Below are positions 57,110 to 64,000 of a DNA stretch of 64,000 nt, in pieces (the first letter of the stretch is position 1; every line of letters begins with the position of its first letter). The notes below the pieces were generated by a model. The model had not been told where the DNA came from. It was given only the letters and a program-made list of their open reading frames with translations, and did not search any database. The position numbers and the translations under genes were made by a program. The stretch is from Rhexocercosporidium sp. MPI-PUGE-AT-0058. Taxonomy: Eukaryota > Ascomycota > Leotiomycetes > Helotiales. The DNA is taken from contig JAGTJL010000007.1 in assembly GCA_020746875.1 (NCBI GenBank), positions 2,046,001 through 2,110,000 on the forward strand, written 5' to 3'.

Positions 57110-59741
57110 CTGCCAATTCATCATTCAAATGGTGAGAAAAGAGCCCCTCGATGGCAACGACAGTAAGGAACTCGCCCTGAGTGCATTACAAGCTAATGAC
57201 TGATGCAAGGTGCTAGGTTTTTGCCTCCTTATTTACGTTGGAGCTGGCCAATGGCCAGTTCTCACCCGAGTGCTCCAAGGAGCGCTCATGTACACTGTCG
57301 GTTCTCATTTGTTCTGATAGTACGAATTGCGAATTTCTTCCGCTGCTCGTTTGATATTTGATGATTGCATGGCAAATGAGCCGCTATATTGGGTGGCATG
57401 TTATGGCGCATTATTAAGTCGACAGCGAAGGGTGCCAGACCCACTTTTTACCAATATTTTTGGTGATGGCCATCCTGTATTTATGTCGTGCCATTGGGTC
57501 CCAGTGTGTCTGTTTCTTACTGGGATTCCTGGGCGACTCTATGTGCTTTTCGATGTCCTGAGCGATTGGGCAATAGTACATATCATTATCTCAAATACCA
57601 TGCAGCAATTATGCCTAATGTTGCCCAAGCAGACGACAATCCTTCGGTCCACTGATTCAACACCTTGGCGATGCTTTTCTCAGCTCTACTTGCCGCCATC
57701 AATTCATTTTTGCTTCGATCGTTGCCCATCACCCAATCATACAGACTGAAGACATACTTGATCATTATTTTTGAGTATAAAAGAGAGGAGCGGTGGCGCA
57801 ACGCGGCATTGGGTGGGTACTTTCAGCTTTTGGCGCTTTTTGCCAACACATCGTGCCGCTCAAGCTCATACCTGCATGAAGATGACTCCCTGCAGGGCTG
57901 CAGACTCCCAGTCTCGAAACCTTGATCCATGAAACCACATAATTTCCAAGTGAGAGTCCAATGCCGATCTGAAAACAGATGTTCCTCCGATAGAGGCGTC
58001 GGCTTGTTGCCAACGAAGGTAGCGCGCATTGAGCACTGCTCGGCACGATCAAATATAGAAGCATTAACAGCGATTGAAGGTCGATATTTTTGAGTTAAGG
58101 GAACATATTTGCGATCAGGCCTGTGAGATTATTACACTGCCACAGGACCTTAATATCGATGAGAGAGGACGTTGAAAATAACTTAGCGTTGCCGTCTTTT
58201 AGCTCCCGAAGCGGGGTTCGCTTCTAGGCGAAGGAATTCAGGGGCCAAGTAGACACATTTTGGGGTTCTCAATATTGATAGCGACCCAAACAAAGCCCTA
58301 GGGATCAAGATGTTCGCACACAACATTTGAATCTGATTCTTGCTTCTGCTGGGAATCTGACGAGAAATTTCAATTAGCGCCAGGTTGCTGCTGGAAGGAC
58401 CCTCGCTTAATTTGTAAACTCCACCAGCGGACACTAATGAAGACAACAATTGTGGCCTTCTCAATCCCGCAGTCTTCTTATCATTTATTTGTCGCAGGAC
58501 AGATCCATGGCGGACGCAACGAATGTTACTAAACCCAACGTTGTGCCCAATTCTTGCCTAGCCTACTGGACTCATACGCTAATAGTTCCGTTTAGGGGAT
58601 CGCCTCAGACTCGCCCTGAGTTTCATTCAGTAGCTCATTACAACTTTTTCAGCTGCAACAAAGTCTGATGACTCTGCAGGCAGCCTAATTATGCATGGCT
58701 CTTCATCTTTCAGCACTCTAATTCAAATGCAGAACCAAGGGTGTCCCACTTTCATGATTCCCTTGAGTTCCTTGAAAATATGGACCAGCCACAACCGAGA
58801 CGAGAACCCTGAAAACATGGAACTCCATACCACACCGCATATAAGGGCTTACGAGGCAGGAACAGTTAGACTTGTTGATTGGAGAACAGAGAAATTTACG
58901 TTACACGACTAGTCCGCAGAAGGTCGGAGGAGCAGCATCACATCACAGTCACAGTCTCCTGACTTGGTTGCCTAATTATCATCACGTTCCATGATTTGTT
59001 GGAAATCCCGGAGGGCTTATCGAATGAAAATCCAGCGCTGCCCTACTCTTGTTCCTCGTCATTGTCGCACCAGGAAGTGTCTCTAGACTCCGTGGTCGTA
59101 TGCGATTCAGCTTTCACACCCTAGCCAACAGAGGCTGAGGAGAAGATGCAAAGTAGCTCACCGCATCTGCAACCAAAGGCAACACCAGTTGCCTTGCTGC
59201 AAGGCTTCTCGTCAGTAGCACCGACTTCCCGCAGAACTACGCCCAGTAGAAATGAGTCAAATTAAAAAGGGTATCGTCTATGATAGGAGAGAATAACGCC
59301 ATCTAATTCGCGAATGTGGTTGGGACCTGCGTCGACGCCCGAAGTCAAAGAATATCAAAACAGCCGGGCTACAGTACTGTGGACCTGTGCCCTGAGCGGA
59401 ACAAAATAAACAACACCAATGCTGGTGAGAAGAAAACTTGCACCCGCAATTCCTACGTGTCATACATTCTGGTGATGATCAGATCAACGATCTTTCCAGA
59501 TTTCCAAAACGTGCCCCTTCCCTCCATTCCAACTCTAGCGCACAAAGGAAAATCCTTCAAAATCAATCAACGTAATCCTACAATGCGAATGAATGGATCA
59601 GGGCAAGAAAACAAGATTGCGACAAAAGATGTAGAGACAAAGGGAAAATAAAAACTTCCAGGCCTGCCCTTGAAATCAAGATTCGTGCAGATAACTATGC
59701 ACTCCGGCAAATTTCTATAAAGTGAGACCTCAATACATACT
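57110..59741. other. Spacer between module copies B and C
   Basis: 2.6 kb, almost the same length as the A-B spacer. No gene is supported; frames of up to 140 codons (57327-57749, +) have no features. A perfect small palindrome, CTGGCCAATGGCCAG, lies at 57244-57258. I saw no transposon ends. Confidence 0.5.
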
Positions 59742-61580
59742 TCAGATGTTCGATTTGGGTGAGGTGGGGATATTGCCCACAGCAAACAAAAGCTCTGATG
59801 CTGGATCAGAAGCAAAAGTCAACTCTCGAATTGAGGAGAAGAAAGAATTAAACTGGCTTTCATCACCAGGATGTTTTAGCTTGGTTGGACTGGTAATGTC
59901 CGTCTCGGTGACCAAACTTGATGCGTGTGCTCGTCCAGGTCCAGTGTTCGTTTTCGTTGTGTCATCCGTAAACCAATGTTCGAGAACCGCAATCTCCCAC
60001 TGAGTGCTAGTCTTTCCGCCTCTGCTTTCAAAAATTCTGGCGAGGAAGTTAACTTCGAGAGGCGATATGCGAAGTGATCCTAGGATCCATTTATTGATCC
60101 TTGAAGATGGGATGTCTGACGTTTCGTCAGGTTCGGGTTCGTTAAAAACCAAATCCTCGTGCTTTCGGCCTGGGTGGAGTGGGAGTAATTTTGGATACTT
60201 TACATACTCTGAAGTCTGATCTTTTGGGTTCAGGTCTTCTTCATCCTTAAAAGATGCTTCTTCCAGAATCTGAAAGTCGGTAGGCTCGCCATCCTCGTCC
60301 ACCAGGCCCCGGGCCAGGCAGTCTCTTTTCAAATGTCCCAGTTCATTCTCCAAAAGATCAATCTCCTTGACAAGACTATCGTATTCAGCCTGCGAACCAT
60401 CCAGCCAGGCCTGATCTTCGGAAGTCAAAACCATTCCAAATCGAGCCCGTGAAGCCTTTTCTCCTTCAAGCGCCCGCTTCTCACCCAGGAGATTGTCGCG
60501 GCGCTCTAGTAGAAGATCGAGATCTCCTTGTCTTGAGAGATATCTCGTAACCATGGGATGGTATGGTGGTTCTTCAAATTCATCATCAAACGACGAATAC
60601 GACTCTGAATCGTGGTCTACATCCGCTCCTATAGAAGTCTTCCCAGCTGGTGGAGGAGAAAGATGTGGTTTATCCCCGCGCAGAAAGAAGGGCTGTTCAA
60701 GGCGACTCAGCTTAAACTCAAGTCTGCTCAACTTGTCTTCAAGAGCAATGCAATCGTCCTCCTCGGGACCATACTTGTTCCGAGCATCCTGGCATTCATC
60801 CATAAGCTGCTGAAGACTCTTCAGCCCGGGAAGTGAATGCTCCTCCAGATGCACACCCTTTCCCACCATCATCATCCTGCTGAACAAAAGGTTATCAGCT
60901 TCTGCCTTAGCTCTTCCCATTTCTCTCAACAACACTCGCTTCTGGTGAACGAGTGAGCGGAGGCCTAGTATCTCATCCCGTAGATCTCGCACTTCTTTCC
61001 AGGCCGTACTTAAATCGTCTGTGTCATTCCTCCGGCTTTCTTTTCGATTGGGTTGCATTCCATGAGCTACGCAATCATCCTCTGATGCTTCGACATCATC
61101 ACGTGGCTCCGATGAATGCTTGACTGGCTCCATTCGGAGACTGGTTGTGGACTGTGGTGTGGACGGTATTATTGGGAAATATTCTTGCGGTGGTTTAAAA
61201 CTTTTCGAACTAGCTGAGAGGTTTATGTTTATCGGTGCCGTAGATGGTGGTCCCCTCTGAGGACTGTGTAGCTTGTGCGTGCCACTATTGGCGGCTTGAA
61301 CTTCGTTGTTGCTTTGACGCGTCGTAGTCGCGTCGACACTTCGCCCAACGAAGGCCGAAGAAGGTTCCCGTCGCGAAACGATTTCGATATCCTCTGCCAT
61401 AGGCGTATTTGGTTCCTTTTTGCGGATCTCATGGGGCGAGTGCGTCGACGCAAACGATTCCAAGTCCAGGTGTTTTTCTCTCCACGGGACATTTCCAGCT
61501 TCAGCCTCTGCAGCCCAGCATGGCTCATGGAGCCAACCTCCTGCCTCTGGGCCCAGCTCTGAGGGATGCTGACAAGACAT
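59742..61580 (-). CDS. Coiled-coil protein of module copy C
   Basis: Single exon, 612 aa from the ATG at 61580. It aligns along most of its length with copy B. A disordered N-terminus of about 190 residues is followed by coiled coil 1 (about 195-300) with WKEVRDLRDEILGLRSLV, CQDARNKYGPEEDDCIALED and LEFKLSRLEQPFF. Coiled coil 2 (about 340-430) starts HPMVTRYLSRQGDLDLLLER and ends ARGLVDEDGEP, TSEYVKYPKLLPLHPG. The C-terminal domain (about 490-545) is RINKWILGSLRISPLEVNFL with ARIFESR and W-E-I-A-V-L-E-H-W. The N-terminus (MSCQHPSEL) differs completely from B, so the true start is uncertain; an internal ATG (MAEDIEIV) is another candidate. No enzymatic motif was seen. It is divergent from the DUF6590 gene at 62262. 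Confidence 0.83.
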   Translation of the reverse strand: MSCQHPSELGPEAGGWLHEPCWAAEAEAGNVPWREKHLDLESFASTHSPHEIRKKEPNTPMAEDIEIVSRREPSSAFVGRSVDATTTRQSNNEVQAANSGTHKLHSPQRGPPSTAPININLSASSKSFKPPQEYFPIIPSTPQSTTSLRMEPVKHSSEPRDDVEASEDDCVAHGMQPNRKESRRNDTDDLSTAWKEVRDLRDEILGLRSLVHQKRVLLREMGRAKAEADNLLFSRMMMVGKGVHLEEHSLPGLKSLQQLMDECQDARNKYGPEEDDCIALEDKLSRLEFKLSRLEQPFFLRGDKPHLSPPPAGKTSIGADVDHDSESYSSFDDEFEEPPYHPMVTRYLSRQGDLDLLLERRDNLLGEKRALEGEKASRARFGMVLTSEDQAWLDGSQAEYDSLVKEIDLLENELGHLKRDCLARGLVDEDGEPTDFQILEEASFKDEEDLNPKDQTSEYVKYPKLLPLHPGRKHEDLVFNEPEPDETSDIPSSRINKWILGSLRISPLEVNFLARIFESRGGKTSTQWEIAVLEHWFTDDTTKTNTGPGRAHASSLVTETDITSPTKLKHPGDESQFNSFFSSIRELTFASDPASELLFAVGNIPTSPKSNI

Positions 61581-62261
61581 AAGGCAAGATTCCGCACGTC
61601 GGGTGCGTTGGCAACTACATTGACACGGTACGATGTGATGAAGACTGCAGCAGGAGCAGAGCTGAGATGCCTGAAGTCGTCCGACTGCATCCGTTTAGCA
61701 AGGCTGACATGACCCCGAGTTCATTGAACGGTAATGAGAGGACGAGGCAAAGAAGCAGAGCCTCACCGAAAGCTCATGATCTCAGAACTTGAAAGAGGAT
61801 GGCAGACTTCTGGCTTTGTGTGGGGTGTTGGGTTGCACGAGTGTGGAATTACCATGCACAGACAGGGCTGCGAGACATGGATTGTCTGCTCACCTGTCAT
61901 CCTCTTCGGCTAACCGCAATCCACTAATTGGCTCCGTCCAACAACATTTCTTTTTATATAAAGCAGCGGCATCGATCCCATGTGCATTCAAGCGAATGGC
62001 GACTCGTCGCCTTGCCGGGTTGCGCGAACTGTGGAGTGTGGTCCTCATCTTGACCAGTCCCCGAGGTCGAGAGCTGCAATGCACAACGCAGAATGGAGAA
62101 TCATCTACCATACTGTGGACCGTCTGGCCGACGGCTTGAGGCTCAAAGTGTTCAGTCATGCGATTTTGCCAACATTAAAGCAGGTGATAGGCGGCCCCCC
62201 GCAATTCCAGAGCCGGAGCTTAAGCATCACCAGCATCCAACGTTTCTGAAGGAATGCTACG
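61581..62261. promoter_or_regulatory. Divergent intergenic region, module copy C
   Basis: 681 bp between start codons of the copy C pair. A TTTTTATATAAA element at about 61950-61961 could be a TATA box for the plus-strand gene, about 300 bp before its ATG. No other element is recognised. Confidence 0.5.
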
Positions 62262-63824
62262 ATGTCTTCATCACGAGGTAAACAAAAGAAGTCAAAGAGG
62301 TCCACCTCTTCCAACTCAACCTCCAATCTTCCGACTCTTTGGTCAGAATGGGAATGGGAGATTGACAGCGCCTACTGGAAACGATATCGCCTGGATGCAG
62401 CAGGTGAGAGGTATCGTCCCGTGAGGATAGGAGGAGTCTAATTGCTTCTAGGTAATTATGAGTTTGAATATGATCCGCCCCAGCCATCTGGTGAGAGTTC
62501 TGCAGGCGGGGGGAGATCTACAGCCGAAGACAATTCTACAACCGTGGAGAGTGATTCAGAGCCAAGGATCACACCACAGTTGAACACCGCCAGCCTGGTG
62601 CGAAGTGGTCCACCCTATCAAGCTTCTGAGAACTACACGACAGCCTCAGCTTCCTCTGTAGACACGATTACGAGCGGCATTTCTCGACTTTCTGCGACAC
62701 AAACCAGTGCAAAGTTTCCACAGCAAAGTGAACCAATGCTGCCCACTTTACCCAATCACATCAGAACACGAAATCCAGATACCGACAGGGAAGAATTCAG
62801 TCCACGTGAGTTCCAATTGTTAATCACTATCGATCGTCCAACTAACCAGTTCATAGACTACAAAGTTCATCAGTCATGGGAGTTCAAATATGGTCGAGTA
62901 CATAATATAGCGTACCTATTCTCTAATCTGTTGCTGAAAAATTGCAGGTTTTTAAGGTCCTCTGGTCTGAACCCAAAGGGGCTGGTGGGCTTGGGTCCAA
63001 CGGCGGTAGCAGCAATGCGTCCTACACCGAACGGCAGGACGAGAATGGCGTTGAACAGTTCCAGAAAGTCCGGCGTTTCATCATCATCAGCCCCATGAAG
63101 GGTCACTGTATTTGCCTGTGAGAGCCAGCTGTTGATTTCCGAAATTCCTCGAAGCTAATACGTATTCAGACCTATCAATACCTACTCCAAGCAAGGCGTC
63201 ACCAAGAATGGTGTTCATGCAGAGCACCACACGATTGTCTATTCGGACAAAAAGCCGGTGTACTTTCATGGCGAAAAGGATAAAGGCCTGACCAAGAAAC
63301 CGCTCAAGATTTCGTGCTCCCCGAGGCACAAACTAGATGAGAGGTCCCGACTGAATTATGCCAAAACATACACGGTCGAATATAACGTCAAAGTATGCTT
63401 CATTGGAAAGATAGACAAGAAGTCGGAGTGGTATTTAACCGCAGACTACAACAACACCCACCCACCGATTGAGCACCGCACCGAACAACCAGTCGACGAT
63501 GAAGCTACTGAGTATGCAGAAGGAGGAGGAGCATCTGCCTACGACTACCCCCAAAGTGGCGGTGGGATGTGGCAAGGGGGTGTTGGCTCTAGCTCCTCGG
63601 CACAAGTCCCTCTTCGGTACAATCCTCAGTCATTTTCGCCCAAATCTAGGGCTCATTACGACATCGAAGAGGAGCAGCCAGATCCCCAAGATAGCTACGA
63701 CCGGTATGATGAAGATCGCCAGCCAAATGAACACTTGGGAGACGAGGGGGGATCAGGTGAGCGTCCTGCAGAAGACGAAGCTGCAGACAATGGTAGCCAC
63801 GGTGATGGAGGTAGCCGTCACTGA
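62262..63824 (+). CDS. DUF6590-domain protein of module copy C
   Basis: The best-resolved of the three. Exons 62262-62403, 62452-62805, 62857-62897, 62948-63117 and 63170-63824 give 453 aa; all introns are GT-AG and 48-52 bp. A basic Ser-rich start leads to PTLWSEWEWEIDSAYWKRYR, the shared tryptophan motif, then GNYEFEYDPP. A Ser/Thr/Gln-rich linker of about 110 residues follows. The DUF6590 core starts HYKVHQSWEFKYGR and continues VFKVLWSEP, VRRFIIISP, GHCICL, PINTYSKQGVTKNGVHAEHH and SRLNYAKTYTVEYNVKV with CFIGKI. The C-terminal 150 residues are acidic and Gly/Ser-rich (EEEQPDPQDSYDRYDEDRQ), unlike the basic tail of copy A. The domain function is unknown. Confidence 0.87.
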
Positions 63825-64000
63825 CTTTACTCACACTACATCACCAGTAAGCAATCTGTATCTGGGTCATGAAAAAGTCACTAACATCTGAATAGACATT
63901 TCTTTTCTCTCTCCTATGTTCCTTCCTAACGGCAGCTATCTGCCTTGCTTTCGATTTTGCATGGCCACGAGTGGATCTTTTCGATATTCATTCTTGTTCC

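Noticed and set aside
57327..57749. 140-codon frame on + in the B-C spacer
   Set aside because: No family resemblance, no supporting splice sites, random-looking composition and no counterpart in the A-B spacer.

Overview
The window is nuclear DNA of a filamentous ascomycete. The evidence is short GT-AG introns (mostly 47-120 bp) with CTRAY-type branch points, fungal-only families (HET domain, DUF6536, DUF7703, MDM34, DUF6590) and a gene density of about one per 2.5 kb. A Leotiomycetes/Helotiales origin is my impression from protein flavour and is not proven. I found 24 protein-coding loci, including one frame-uncertain small gene. No rRNA, tRNA or CRISPR was seen. All exon joins were made by eye from splice consensus and protein continuity.

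Layout: 1.7-9 kb holds an equilibrative nucleoside transporter, a lysine-rich zinc-finger protein and a DUF7703 membrane protein. 9-12.4 kb is gene-free. 12.4-21.6 kb carries the ERMES subunit gene MDM34, a DUF1993 protein, an F-box protein and a VPS62-like protein. 21.6-23.9 kb is AT-rich and contains a TA-flanked MITE of about 0.5 kb. 23.9-31.8 kb carries a RING-H2 protein convergent with a LITAF-like protein, then a membrane-anchored degenerate Hsp70, a short-chain dehydrogenase and a HET-domain protein. 32.6-37.7 kb is a compact housekeeping block: YAF9 and COQ11 share a divergent promoter, COQ11 converges on SYF2, and SYF2 diverges from a probable mitochondrial protein. 38-42.8 kb holds three genes for membrane proteins, including a DUF6536 protein. 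42.8-46.4 kb is gene-free.

The most unusual part is 46.4-63.8 kb. A head-to-head two-gene module is present three times in direct tandem, with periods of about 6.5 and 6.9 kb. In each copy the minus-strand gene encodes a coiled-coil protein with a conserved C-terminal domain that I do not recognise. The plus-strand gene encodes a protein with an N-terminal tryptophan motif (WS-D/E-W-x-W), a variable low-complexity linker and a DUF6590 domain. Copies B and C are close relatives and copy A is diverged. In copy B the splice donor before the DUF6590 core appears to have lost its G, which puts a stop codon at the exon end. Repeated preservation of the pairing suggests that the two products work together. 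The function is unknown, and any link to self/non-self recognition is speculation.

Other notable points are an Hsp70 with most ATPase residues replaced, a clear GC-AG intron in COQ11, a C2H2 finger split by an intron, and a small membrane-protein gene whose best splice model leaves a +1 frame problem.
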